From positions 1-64,000 of the forward strand of contig NZ_JMTZ01000019.1 in the NCBI RefSeq assembly GCF_000731095.1: a DNA stretch of 64,000 bases, written 5' to 3'. Below are positions 1 through 9,377 of this stretch, piece by piece; position 1 is the stretch's first letter, and every line of letters begins with the position of its first letter. The position numbers were made by a program, and so were the translations under genes. The notes under the pieces were generated by a model. The model was given only the letters and a program-made list of their open reading frames with translations, ran no database searches and was not told the DNA's origin. The DNA comes from Lysobacter antibioticus. Its GTDB lineage: Bacteria; Pseudomonadota; Gammaproteobacteria; Xanthomonadales; Xanthomonadaceae.

Positions 1-2279
1 CGCTTGACCAGGCCGGTCGGCCAGTACTCGACCCGGGTGATGCGGTCGTCGGTCTCCACATTGTTGTCGGCGCCGCGCACCTTCGTCGCGGCGAGCCAAC
101 CGCGCGGGTGGTACTCGTAATCGGTGACGATGCCGTTGGCGTCGACGACCGACAACGGACGTCCCTGCGGGTCGTAACCGAAGGTCTCGGTGCTGCGGCC
201 CAGCGCGTCGACGACCTTGCGCAGGTCGCCCTTGCGGTAGGTGCACAGCGCTGGCTGGGTCGCGCAAGTGCTGTCGTCGCTGCCGTAGTACTGGAACGTC
301 GTGATGTCGTTGACGTCGGTGCGCGGGCCGTCGACCGACTTGACCAGGCCCAGGATCGGGCAGGTGCTGTTGCTCGCGACCACGTCGGCCGCTTCGCAGT
401 AGGCATACGCGGTCGTGCGGGTCTGGTTGCTGATGGTGTCGCGCACGGTGACCGTGACCGGCTGCAGGCGCGCGTTGCGGACGATGCGGGTCTCGCGATT
501 GCCGACCTGGGTCAATACGGTGCGGTTGCTGGCGAGGTCGCGGCGTTCCGCGCTGCTGCGCTCCTGCGCGAGGCCGACCGCTTCTTTGACCGTATGCGTG
601 CGCGCCGGCTGTCCGGTCACCGGGTCATTCGCATCGGCATACGTGTGCTTGGTCTGGGTGCCGTTGCGGTCGGTGACGGTGTCGAGGCGGCGGCGGAAGT
701 CGGTGGCGGTATCGGTATATGTCTGCGTCACCGAGCCGCGACTGTCGGTGAATCCGGAGACCTTGCGGGGCAGGGCACCAGAGCCTGGGGTCAGGCCATA
801 ATCCTCTTGCTGGCCGAGCGCTCCGGTAACTACCGCTCCGCCGGCCGAGGTGTAAGCGAGGCTGACGCCATCCGCGCCTCCGGCATGAACGCTGGATATA
901 ACTCGACCCTGTCCGTCATACGAGAACGTACTGAACCGCGCGTTGTCCTCGGTGCTGACACCCGTCAGATGCTTGGTGAAACGAGTATCTTCGTAGTGAT
1001 ACTTACGCGACTTCCCATCCGCGTAGGTTGCGGTTTCTATCAGGCCGACCGTTGGAAAGTTGGGAAACTCGTAAAGGTAGGTATAACTGACGAGTGTCGT
1101 GCCTTCCGACGAGATCGAACTGATCGGAGAGTCGATCGCGGAGCCTTCGTAGTGCAGTTCGAGGGATCGTCCACTCGTATGGGTGACGCGCTCGATACGA
1201 CCGTAATTATCGTAAGAGTAGGACAGCGAAATACCGCTATCGAGCAAGAACTGTAGAGGGCGCCCTTCATTGTCGAAAATAAGTGTGCTGCCATCGGTAT
1301 GAAGCATCCAGCCGGAGCCATTGGCGACAAGGCGATCGCCACTGTCATCCGTTGCCAGATAGGTTGTCCCGTCCTGACGAAACCGGCGCTGGTAACCGCT
1401 GCTGTCGATCAGGCCGATGCTGGTGCCGTCAATCGCCAGGCGAGTAGATAGCGAGTGTGTCCAGCCTGGCCCGAAGCCACCGTTGCTGGTCGCAGAGCCC
1501 GAATGATAGAAACGGCGGAACGCAATCCACCCCAGATCGAAATCCTGCTGAGTTTCGAACTTCTCGCCTGTCTTTACGTCGCACGGATTCCCGACGAGAC
1601 CGCTGGCTTGGCCCGCCGTGCCTTCGCATGAATTGACTTTACCGGCGAGGGTGGCGGTGATTTCGGTATTTACGCAGGCGTTGTACTCGTCACTCCATTG
1701 TGTATGCCCATTCGGACACTCGATTCGCCTGGTTCGACCGATGTTGGTGGGGCCGAAGTCGTGCAGGGTGCATGGGGAGTCTGGTGTGTTTTTACCGACC
1801 TTGACGAGCTGCGAGTAACTTCTCTTCTCCATCCGCCCTTCGTAGCCTGGCTGCGATTCTTGCCAGTCATTGAGTGGTTCGGCGACGGCAGAAGGCGCGC
1901 AGGCAGCGCTCATCCCGTCCAGGGTCTGTTTGATCTTCGTGGCCGCATCGGCTTCCGTAACGAAGCCGCTTCCATATACGGTGCCGTACTTCCAGTCTGG
2001 ATCGGTCGGCTGGTCCTTGCCCATCCAGTACGTGATGAGGACGTTGCCCTCTTCATCTATCTTCGTGCTCTTTATTTGCTCGACGAACTGATAGGCGCCC
2101 TCTGTTTCGGGTGTGGGCGCCGGTAGCTCCCAGATCGCCTCGACAGCTTCTTGTTGAGTGTTGTACTCGGTCGATTGTCCCGCCGGATCGGAGATCTTCC
2201 ACTTATTTCCGCTTTCTTGTGCAGAAACGCCGGCGCTAAACGAGTAGCACATTACAGCGGCGAACAAGCTACGGCTCAT
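1..2279 (-). CDS. RHS/YD-repeat protein, N-terminal part (runs off the left edge)
   Basis: An open frame starts at an ATG (complement of 2277-2279) and stays open to base 1, giving 759 codons. The first 21 residues look like a signal peptide (MSRSLFAAVMCYSFSAGVSAQ minus its last residue). A region of no recognised family follows, then an RHS N-terminal domain of the DUF6531 type (around GNPCDVKTGEKF and FRRFYHSGS), then YD-type repeats such as YDNYGRIERV and FGYDPQGRPLSVVD. RHS proteins usually form a shell around a variable C-terminal toxin; that end, and any immunity gene, lie outside the window. The apparent Sec-type signal peptide is not typical of T6SS-loaded RHS proteins. Family assignment is strong; a toxin role is inference. 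Confidence 0.88.
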   Translation of the reverse strand, partial: MSRSLFAAVMCYSFSAGVSAQESGNKWKISDPAGQSTEYNTQQEAVEAIWELPAPTPETEGAYQFVEQIKSTKIDEEGNVLITYWMGKDQPTDPDWKYGTVYGSGFVTEADAATKIKQTLDGMSAACAPSAVAEPLNDWQESQPGYEGRMEKRSYSQLVKVGKNTPDSPCTLHDFGPTNIGRTRRIECPNGHTQWSDEYNACVNTEITATLAGKVNSCEGTAGQASGLVGNPCDVKTGEKFETQQDFDLGWIAFRRFYHSGSATSNGGFGPGWTHSLSTRLAIDGTSIGLIDSSGYQRRFRQDGTTYLATDDSGDRLVANGSGWMLHTDGSTLIFDNEGRPLQFLLDSGISLSYSYDNYGRIERVTHTSGRSLELHYEGSAIDSPISSISSEGTTLVSYTYLYEFPNFPTVGLIETATYADGKSRKYHYEDTRFTKHLTGVSTEDNARFSTFSYDGQGRVISSVHAGGADGVSLAYTSAGGAVVTGALGQQEDYGLTPGSGALPRKVSGFTDSRGSVTQTYTDTATDFRRRLDTVTDRNGTQTKHTYADANDPVTGQPARTHTVKEAVGLAQERSSAERRDLASNRTVLTQVGNRETRIVRNARLQPVTVTVRDTISNQTRTTAYAYCEAADVVASNSTCPILGLVKSVDGPRTDVNDITTFQYYGSDDSTCATQPALCTYRKGDLRKVVDALGRSTETFGYDPQGRPLSVVDANGIVTDYEYHPRGWLAATKVRGADNNVETDDRITRVEYWPTGLVK

Positions 2280-2907
2280 GGTCGAGTGGGCAATCTGGAG
2301 TAGCCCTCTCGCTGAACTCACTCTTGAAAATGGTTGGTGAAGTCTCAAAGGCATACCTAATCCTTGGTAAAAGTCGCTGGCACGACAAGCGGGCCCCGTT
2401 AGGCTCCGAATGGGGCGCGACGGAGCTGCGAATAAAGGTGAGGTTTGATGCAGATGGGTGGCGTCTTCCCTCCGTGGCGACGCAATAGATCGATAGGGGC
2501 CCAGTTCCGTGGCCGTACTAGATTCTCGTCAGGGGAACCCTAAAGTGCAAGCGTCTCGTTGCTTGCGATGAGGGCTGATTGCCGGGTTATGTGTGTTTTA
2601 TTGCAATGCGCCATCGCGCAGGAGTAAACGAAAGTATCGGTGACCTTTTCCTTTGCATCAGCCGAATAGGTTGGGCTTAAAGGTTCTGGGTCGGCGGTCG
2701 TGGGGTTGGCATGCGAACTCGGCCCGAGATATGTCGATGGCGATCAAGGCCTCGGCCCCTGGACCTGCACCGCTGCAAGCGGCTTCTCGGTCGCACCTAG
2801 CAATGCCCAGATAATCGGGTGGAGCTGTGGCTGGCCGTACTGGATTCTCATCCCTGCTTCGTCATGACTAGCGGATACACGATCCGCAACCGGAACTCAG
2901 AGGAACC
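2280..2907. other. Intergenic region, no gene seen
   Basis: This 628-base spacer lies between the divergent RHS gene and the next gene. No frame with convincing coding character was found. It holds a degenerate 21-base direct repeat (2510-2530 and 2832-2852, 19 of 21 identical) whose second copy resembles a decayed version of a stem-loop repeat common in Xanthomonadaceae. Promoters for both neighbours should lie here, but none could be assigned confidently. Confidence 0.5.
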
Positions 2908-3444
2908 ATGTCCAACTACTGCAACAAGCTCCTGTCTGTCGCCGCCTTGGCCGTGGCGCTGGCGCCCGCCCTGGCTTCGGCGCAAGACACCACCGCCAAG
3001 CGGGTGGCCGATTTCGTCGAGTGCAAGCTCAGCATGGAGCAGGTCAATGCGTTCGGCGACGAGCTCAACGCTGAGCAGATCCAGGGCCTGGCCCAGACCG
3101 ACGACGGCGGCGACGCCGCGTTGATGCTGTGGAAGAGCGCGCAGCCGTTGTCTGCCTGGGGCGAGAAGTCGAGCTACGTCAATTTCCCGAGCCGTCAGGA
3201 AATGCACCTTGCCTATAAGGTGCCGGTGGGGCAGGAATTGAAGGTCGGCGAGGCGCTGGCCAAGCGCATCGGCGGCATGAGCCCGCGCCCCGACCTGGCG
3301 GCCATGATCGAGACTTACAACTGGAAGGGGCTGGACTATCGCAAGGCGTTGCCGGGCGAGAAAACGGTGCGCGTGTTGGTCGATGTGTCCTATGCGCCGG
3401 GCTGGGTCACGGTCGGCTGCGGTTACGGCGACGCGATCCAATAA
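2908..3444 (+). CDS. Secreted hypothetical protein (178 aa)
   Basis: The protein begins with a clear signal peptide (MSNYCNKLLSVAALAVALAP, then ALASAQ), so the mature part should be periplasmic or exported. The mature chain is about 150 residues, with one Cys near the start (VECKLS) and one near the end (VGCGYG) that could form a disulfide. No catalytic motif or known domain was recognised. It stands alone and converges on the next minus-strand gene; a perfect palindrome between the two could end both transcripts. Function is unknown. Confidence 0.75.
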   Translation: MSNYCNKLLSVAALAVALAPALASAQDTTAKRVADFVECKLSMEQVNAFGDELNAEQIQGLAQTDDGGDAALMLWKSAQPLSAWGEKSSYVNFPSRQEMHLAYKVPVGQELKVGEALAKRIGGMSPRPDLAAMIETYNWKGLDYRKALPGEKTVRVLVDVSYAPGWVTVGCGYGDAIQ

Positions 3445-3576
3445 GCGGCGTTATCGTTACCCGAGGGTCGTGGCGGTACCGCTGCGATGCGATGGCATCG
3501 CCTTGGCGATGCCGGTAGGCGGTTTTCCATATCGCCGACGATCCGGGCGCCGGATCAGACCTTGTCGCGGTACGAC

Positions 3577-3606
3577 ACAGGCATTCGGGTTAACCCGAAT
3601 GCCTGT
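3577..3606. terminator. 30-bp perfect palindrome between convergent genes
   Basis: The 15-base half ending at 3591 is repeated as its exact reverse complement, centred on GGGTTAACCC. It lies between the ends of the genes at 2908-3444 and 3677-4180. There is no T-run on either side, so it may be a bidirectional factor-dependent terminator or a protein-binding site rather than a classical intrinsic terminator. Confidence 0.5.
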
Positions 3607-3676
3607 TCTCGTTGGGACGCGGCGCAACCGGATCGAGGCGGTATGTATCCGGCGGTCGCCGTTAGTGTCCGCTCGC

Positions 3677-4180
3677 TCAGTAGCTGCCGCGGCCCAGGAA
3701 GGCAGCGCCGATCGTGCAATGCGTGCCGCAGGAGTTGCATTTGTCTTCGGCGCGTTTGTAACTCGCTTTCTCGTCGGCGGAGAGTTTCGCCAGTTCGGCC
3801 ACGAACGCTTCGGAACCGGCACTGGTTTGCAAGAGCAGGCGTTCGGTGACCTCGCTGGCATCCATCGCGGCCTCGTACATCCCGTTGCAGCGGTAGTAGC
3901 AGAAGCCGTCGTGCACGGAGACCAGTTCGCGCGATCCGACTCCGGCCTTGGCCATCTCGGACTTGCAGCTCACCGTGGCGCCGGACAGGTAGCTGCGCAT
4001 GGCGCAGGTGCCGTCCTTGCAGGTCAGGCCCGCGTCGCAGACGGCGATGTTGGTGGCGTCTTCGCCGCAGGCGCCGCCGGCCTGGCGGACGCTGTATTTC
4101 TTCTCCGCGAATGCGGCCGCGGAGGCTAGGACCAGGGACATCAGCAGGCAGCAGGCAAGGATGGGTTTCGTCATATTCAA
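3677..4180 (-). CDS. Small secreted cysteine-rich hypothetical protein (167 aa)
   Basis: The N-terminus has a signal peptide (hydrophobic run to about residue 25, ending ASAAAFA). The mature part has ten cysteines, in clusters such as CGEDATNIAVCDAGLTCKDGTC? read in pieces as CGEDA, AVCDAG, LTCKDGTC, then FCYYRC, and KCNSCGTHC near the end. That even, clustered pattern suggests a disulfide-stabilised periplasmic or exported protein. No family was recognised. It converges on the gene at 2908, and its promoter must lie in the long spacer to its right. Confidence 0.72.
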   Translation of the reverse strand: MNMTKPILACCLLMSLVLASAAAFAEKKYSVRQAGGACGEDATNIAVCDAGLTCKDGTCAMRSYLSGATVSCKSEMAKAGVGSRELVSVHDGFCYYRCNGMYEAAMDASEVTERLLLQTSAGSEAFVAELAKLSADEKASYKRAEDKCNSCGTHCTIGAAFLGRGSY

Positions 4181-4705
4181 TCTCCCTTTGAGAGTGCGAA
4201 CGACAACTGCGTCGTGATGGCGAATGCCGTGGTCGGGCGTGCGGACTGCGATGAGCGTGAGCGGGCTGTGGATCCTCCAGTGGGCGGGTTGGCGTATACG
4301 CAGGGGCGATTTCGCTTACGGGATGGAGAATGTCGCGAGCGTTCGCGAGTGCTCGTGCGGTGTTGCCGAGCGAGCTTAGGGTGCGCTCGCGAATCGAGAA
4401 CGTGACTGCCTCAGCGGCGTGAGCGAGGGTGAGGTTGATGCGCGCGAGCCAGCGCAGATCGGCGTCGGAGCGGATGCATGCACGAGGCCGATGCCGCGCA
4501 ATCGCCGGGCTCTTCGCGCTGCAGCGGGGCAGCCGCCGACGTAGCAACTGGTCCGGTCGGATTCGCGGGGACTGGCTCACTCAAGGAACCAGTCGGGCCG
4601 TAGCGTGAGGCCTCGAAGTGGCGATGCATGCGAGGGCGGCCTCGGCCGACCGTGCCCGGTGGGCCGATCGCGCATCGCCTTGCTGTCCCTTATCGAGGAA
4701 TCCGT
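4181..4705. other. Intergenic region, no gene seen
   Basis: This 525-base spacer separates the divergent cysteine-rich gene and the thioredoxin-fold/dsbD operon. Short frames exist on both strands but show no recognisable protein or good start. A GAGGA sequence at 4695-4699 is the ribosome binding site of the downstream gene. Confidence 0.5.
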
Positions 4706-5809
4706 ATGACTGTGTACTCCTCGCGCCTGTGGGCGCGAACGTCGGTGGCTGCCTGTGTTTTGCTCGCGCTGTGGTGGTCGGGCGGCGTTCGGCCAGCACG
4801 GGCCGAAACCGGCAAGGACTACGCGCAACAGGTCGGCGCGCGCCTGGTCGGGCGAGCGGTGCCGGCGCTCGTTCTGACTACCGTCGATGGTCAGCGCTTG
4901 GACTTGGGCGCATTGCGCGGCCGCAAGGCGGTGTATCTGAAGTTCTGGGCCACCTGGTGCGTGCCCTGTCGCGAGCAGATGCCGCATTTCGAGAAGGCAC
5001 AGCGCAGCGCCGGCGACGATCTGCAGGTGATCGCGATCAATATCGGTTTCGACGACACGGCCGAGCAGATCAAGGCCTATCGGCGAGAGCTCGGCTTGAG
5101 CATGCCGATCGTGCGCGACGATGACGGTTCGCTTGGCGAACGCTTCGGTTTGCGGGTCACCCCGCAGCACGTGGTGATCGGCAAGGACGGCACCGTCCGT
5201 TACGTCGGGCATCTGGCCGATGCGCGGCTCGATGCCGCGGTCGCGCAGGCGCGGAGCATGCCGGCGTTCGACCCCCGCACGCTCGCCGCGGAAACGCCGG
5301 TCGCACCCGCACGGAATATTCTCCAAATCGGCGAGCCGGTGCCGACGTCGAAGATCCTCACCCTCGAAGCGCGCAAGCTCGCCTTGACCGATCCGGTGGG
5401 CCAGCGACCGAGCGTGTTGGCTTTCCTCTCGCCTTGGTGCGAAAGCTATTTGCAAAAGACGCGGCCGCAATCGTCGAAGCAATGCCGAGTGCTGCGCGAG
5501 CAATTGGTGTCGTTGGGGCGCGACCGTCGCGTGCGTTGGGTCGGCATCGCCTCGGGCTTGTGGGCGTCGGATCAGGACCTGCGTGATTATCGCAACGAGC
5601 ATCGGGTGCCGGTGCCGTTGAGTCTGGATCGCGACGGCGTGCTGTTTCGTCGTTTCGGCATCCAGCGCGTGCCGGCCGTGCTGGTCGTCGGTGCCGATGG
5701 GCGGCTGCTGCGGCGCATCGAGGTCGACGAAGCGCTGCCGGCGCGTCTGCAGTCCCTGCTCGGTGGGGCGGGCGGCATGGCGCGCGGCAACGCGGCAGGG
5801 GCTCGTTGA
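4706..5809 (+). CDS. Periplasmic TlpA-like protein with two thioredoxin-type domains
   Basis: The start is the ATG at 4706, which has GAGGA seven bases upstream and begins a signal peptide (to about residue 33). The first domain has the redox motif WCVPC (Cys85 and Cys88) in a TlpA/ResA-like context (FWATWCVPCREQMPHFEK). A second thioredoxin-like domain from about residue 205 keeps the fold-like sequence (LAFLSPWCESYL) but has only Cys245 and no CXXC, so it is probably redox-degenerate. The next gene, dsbD, begins directly after the stop codon, so DsbD probably reduces this protein. The client proteins are unknown. Confidence 0.82.
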   Translation: MTVYSSRLWARTSVAACVLLALWWSGGVRPARAETGKDYAQQVGARLVGRAVPALVLTTVDGQRLDLGALRGRKAVYLKFWATWCVPCREQMPHFEKAQRSAGDDLQVIAINIGFDDTAEQIKAYRRELGLSMPIVRDDDGSLGERFGLRVTPQHVVIGKDGTVRYVGHLADARLDAAVAQARSMPAFDPRTLAAETPVAPARNILQIGEPVPTSKILTLEARKLALTDPVGQRPSVLAFLSPWCESYLQKTRPQSSKQCRVLREQLVSLGRDRRVRWVGIASGLWASDQDLRDYRNEHRVPVPLSLDRDGVLFRRFGIQRVPAVLVVGADGRLLRRIEVDEALPARLQSLLGGAGGMARGNAAGAR

Positions 5810-7612
5810 ATGACCGGCCTGCTGCGCGATGCCCTGCGATGGGCCGGCTCGACGGCACGCGGTCTGGCGTTGGCGGCGGCGGTGCTGCTGTCGCCTTCGA
5901 TCGCGTTCGCCGAGGGAGCGACGACGAACAACGCTTACGACAGCAGCGCTTCCGACCCGAGCCGCTCGGTCGTCGATGCCGAGCCGCTGCCGGTCGAACA
6001 AGCTTTCGCACTCACCTCGAAACTGCTGGAAGACGGCAGCGTGGCCTTGGAATGGCGGATGCCGCCGGGCTATTACCTGTACCGCGACCGGTTTTCCCTG
6101 CAGGCCGCCGATGCGCCGCAGGCGCTCGGCGCGCTGCAATGGTCCGAAGGTCGTCAACACAAAGACCCGCAATTCGGCGAGGTCACGGTGTTCTACGAAT
6201 ATGCGCGACTGCGTGTCCCGCTGCAGTCGGGTGCGCCGCTGCCGCAGCGGTTGGAACTCAAACTGAGTTTTCAGGGTTGTCTGGAGAACAGCGTCTGTTA
6301 TCCACCGACATTGCGGCGCTTGTCGCTCCAACTGCCGCCGTCGCTGCGTGCGCAGGAACAGGCCTCATCGCCCTGGCTGGGCATGTTGCTGATGGCGTTC
6401 GCCGGCGGCCTGCTGTTGAACCTGATGCCTTGCGTGTTGCCGGTGTTGTCGCTGAAAGCGTTCTCGATCCTGCACGCGGCCGACGACCCGGTCGGGGCCA
6501 AGCGGCGTGCGCTGGCCTACACCGCCGGCGTGGTGTCGTCGTTCGCCGCATTGGGCGGGGTGGTGCTGGCCATACGCGCGGCCGGCGGTGGCGCGGGCTG
6601 GGGTTTCCACATGCAGCAACCGTGGGTGATCGGCCTGTTGGTGCTGGTGATGTTGGCGGTCGGCTTGGGCTTGTCCGGCGTGGTGAATTTCGGCGCCGGT
6701 CTGACCGGTGTCGGTCAACGCCATGCCCAGGGCCGTGGGTTACTCGGCGACTTCGTCACCGGCGTGTTGGCCTGCGTCGTCGCCAGCCCGTGCACTGCGC
6801 CGTTCATGGGCGCGTCGCTGGCCTATGCCTTGGCTTCGCCGCAGCCGTGGCTGGCGTTGGCGGTATTCGTCGTGCTGGGGCTCGGGCTGGCGGCGCCGTT
6901 CCTGTTGATCGCATTCGTGCCGCGCGCCGCACGCTGGCTGCCCAGGCCGGGGGCCTGGATGGACGGCTTGAAGCAATGGCTGGCCTTCCCGATGTACGCC
7001 ACTGCGGTGTGGCTGCTGTGGGTACTCGGCAAGCAGCGCGGCGTGGACGCGATGGCGATCGTATTGTTGGCCGCGCTGGTGCTGATCCTGGGGCTGTGGT
7101 GGTTCGAGAAGAATCGCTTCGGCGGGGCCCGGCACCGCCTGCTCGCGGTCCTCATCGTTGCCTTGCCGCTCTCGCCGCTGGCGATGTTGGGTGCGCGCAC
7201 AGGCGATGCGGGGCCGTCCGTCGCGTCGAAAGCCGAACTGCCGTCCGGCGCCGAGCGTTTCAGCCCCGCACGGCTGGCCGAGTTGCGCGGTCAGGGCCGA
7301 GCGGTGTTCGTCAACGTCACCGCCGACTGGTGCCTGACTTGCAAGGTCAACCAGGCCGCGGTGCTCGAACGCGACGGCTTTCGCGCCCTGCTGAAAGATG
7401 CCGATGCGGTGTACTTGGTCGCGGACTACACCCAGCCCGATGCGGCCATCGCCGCCTTGCTGAAGCAGCAGGGCGAGGTCGGCGTGCCCTTGTACGTTGG
7501 TTACGACCGCGAAGGGCGGCGGACGAAACTGCCCGCGGTGCTGTCCTTGCAGGGCATCGTCGATGCCCTGGCGCAGGGCGGCTCGCCGGCAACGTCGAGG
7601 GTGGGCGGCTAG
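5810..7612 (+). CDS. dsbD: Thiol:disulfide interchange protein DsbD
   Basis: This inner-membrane protein passes electrons from cytoplasmic thioredoxin to periplasmic acceptors. All three modules are visible in 600 residues. A signal peptide precedes the N-terminal domain with Cys157 and Cys163. The membrane domain has paired cysteines in NLMPCVLPVL (Cys208) and ASPCTAPFMG (Cys328), and the C-terminal thioredoxin domain has WCLTC (Cys508/Cys511). The spacing matches the three cysteine pairs of E. coli DsbD. The start codon follows the upstream stop codon without a gap, indicating an operon and likely translational coupling with the double-thioredoxin protein. Confidence 0.95.
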   Translation: MTGLLRDALRWAGSTARGLALAAAVLLSPSIAFAEGATTNNAYDSSASDPSRSVVDAEPLPVEQAFALTSKLLEDGSVALEWRMPPGYYLYRDRFSLQAADAPQALGALQWSEGRQHKDPQFGEVTVFYEYARLRVPLQSGAPLPQRLELKLSFQGCLENSVCYPPTLRRLSLQLPPSLRAQEQASSPWLGMLLMAFAGGLLLNLMPCVLPVLSLKAFSILHAADDPVGAKRRALAYTAGVVSSFAALGGVVLAIRAAGGGAGWGFHMQQPWVIGLLVLVMLAVGLGLSGVVNFGAGLTGVGQRHAQGRGLLGDFVTGVLACVVASPCTAPFMGASLAYALASPQPWLALAVFVVLGLGLAAPFLLIAFVPRAARWLPRPGAWMDGLKQWLAFPMYATAVWLLWVLGKQRGVDAMAIVLLAALVLILGLWWFEKNRFGGARHRLLAVLIVALPLSPLAMLGARTGDAGPSVASKAELPSGAERFSPARLAELRGQGRAVFVNVTADWCLTCKVNQAAVLERDGFRALLKDADAVYLVADYTQPDAAIAALLKQQGEVGVPLYVGYDREGRRTKLPAVLSLQGIVDALAQGGSPATSRVGG

Positions 7613-7869
7613 GGCGGCCGTTCCGTTTTCGGAGGCGCGCGCCGTCGCAGTGTGCAATCGCCGATTCGGCCGGCATACGGCAGCGCATTGCGAGAGTGGC
7701 GCTCGCATCGGTGAAGCCGGCGCCGGCAAACCAGGCCTCGGCAGATCAGACATCGGTAAATCGGGATGATTTTTTCCAATCGCGGGTATCGAGCGAATGT
7801 GCTCGCGCACAGCGGGTTCGACCGTCGCCGAAGCTGTGCTAGTTTGGCCGACAGCCAAGAGAGCCCGCC

Positions 7870-9336
7870 ATGTCCTCAAGCCCGCGACGCACCAAGATTC
7901 TCGCTACCCTCGGCCCGGCCACCGATCCGCCGGGCGTGCTCGACGCCTTGCTCAACGCCGGCGTCGATGTCGTCCGCCTGAATTTCTCGCACGGCGATCC
8001 GTCCTCGCAGGTCGCGCGCGCCCAGGCCGTGCGCGAGGCCGCGCTGCGGGTCGGCGTGGAGGTCGGCATCCTCGCCGATCTGCCCGGGCCGAAGATACGC
8101 ATCGAGCGCTTCGCCGAAGGCCGGGTCCTGCTCAAGGCCGGCGACCGCTTCGACCTGATCGCCAGTGCGAGCGCCCCTCCGGGCAATCTGCGCGAGGTCG
8201 GGGTGAGCTATCTGGGCCTGCCCAACGACGTCACGCCCGGCGACGTGCTGTTGCTCGACGACGGCCTGCTGCAACTGCGGGTCGGCGCGGTCGACGGCGA
8301 GCGCATCATCACCACCGTGCTCAACGACGGCGCCCTGTCGGACCGCAAGGGCCTGAACAAGCTCGGCGGCGGCCTGTCCCTGGGCGCGCTGACCGAGCGC
8401 GACAAGGAACTGATCCTGGTCGCCGCCGAACTCGGCGCCGACTTCATCGCGGTGTCGTTCTGCCGCAATGCCGAGGACATGCACGAGGCCCGCCGCATCG
8501 CCCGCGCCGCCGGCAGCGATGCCGCGCTGGTGTCGAAAATCGAGCGAGCCGAAGCCATCGAAAACCTGGCCGAAATCGTCGACGCCAGCGACGTGGTCAT
8601 GGTCGCGCGCGGCGACCTCGGCGTGGAAATCGGCGATGCCGAACTGCCGGGCCTGCAGAAGAAGATCATCCGCGAATCGCTGGCGCGCAACCGCGTGGTC
8701 ATCACCGCCACGCAGATGATGCAATCGATGGTCGACAACCCGATCCCGACCCGCGCCGAAGTGCTGGACGTCGCCAACGCGGTGATCGACGGCACCGATG
8801 CGGTGATGCTGTCGCAGGAATCCGCGGCCGGGCGTTATCCGGTCAAGGCGGTCGAGGCGATGTCGCGCATCTGCCTCGGCGCCGAGCGCCAGTTCGACCA
8901 CGACACCGATTTCGAAGCCGCGCCGCGCAACCTCGAGCGCGCCGACCAGGCCATCGCGATGGCGGCGATGTTCCTGTCCGAGCACATCGGCGTGCGCGCC
9001 ATCGTCGCCATGACCGAATCCGGCGGCACCGTGCGTTTCCTCTCGCGCTTCCGCTCGAATGCACCGATCTACGCGTTCTCGCGCCACGGCGGCGCGCGCC
9101 GCCGCATGTCGATGATGCGCGACGTCTACCCGATCGATTTCGACAGCCGCGGCCTGGCCTCGCGCGACGCCGCGCGCAACGTCGTCAAGCAGTTGTTCGA
9201 TGCCGGCAAGCTGGGCCAGGGCGAGCGGGTGATCTTCACCAGCGGCGACACCATGGAACAGCACGGCGCGACCAATACCCTGCGCCTGCTGCAAGTGGGC
9301 GAGGGCGGTTGCGCCGAGGGGCTCGGCGAGCTCTGA
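7870..9336 (+). CDS. pyk: Pyruvate kinase
   Basis: This enzyme converts phosphoenolpyruvate and ADP to pyruvate and ATP in the last step of glycolysis. The 488 residues match the family length. The N-terminus has the typical RRTKILATLGPATD; the active-site region reads SKIERAEAI and VMVARGDLGVEI; the following ITATQMMQSM is also characteristic. The C-terminal allosteric domain is present. It is monocistronic, with a possible extended -10 element (TGTGCTAGTTT) about 25 bases before the start. A REP-like repeat follows the gene. Confidence 0.96.
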   Translation: MSSSPRRTKILATLGPATDPPGVLDALLNAGVDVVRLNFSHGDPSSQVARAQAVREAALRVGVEVGILADLPGPKIRIERFAEGRVLLKAGDRFDLIASASAPPGNLREVGVSYLGLPNDVTPGDVLLLDDGLLQLRVGAVDGERIITTVLNDGALSDRKGLNKLGGGLSLGALTERDKELILVAAELGADFIAVSFCRNAEDMHEARRIARAAGSDAALVSKIERAEAIENLAEIVDASDVVMVARGDLGVEIGDAELPGLQKKIIRESLARNRVVITATQMMQSMVDNPIPTRAEVLDVANAVIDGTDAVMLSQESAAGRYPVKAVEAMSRICLGAERQFDHDTDFEAAPRNLERADQAIAMAAMFLSEHIGVRAIVAMTESGGTVRFLSRFRSNAPIYAFSRHGGARRRMSMMRDVYPIDFDSRGLASRDAARNVVKQLFDAGKLGQGERVIFTSGDTMEQHGATNTLRLLQVGEGGCAEGLGEL

Positions 9337-9377
9337 GGCGATATGGCGGCTCGGATAAGGAGCCGCCGAACCATCCC

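Noticed and set aside
108-1256. Plus-strand frame opposite the RHS gene
   Set aside because: The minus strand encodes YD repeats throughout; the plus-strand product has no recognisable features.
5806-7842. Plus-strand frame of 678 codons overlapping dsbD
   Set aside because: It is out of frame with the DsbD sequence and gives Arg-rich low-complexity protein.
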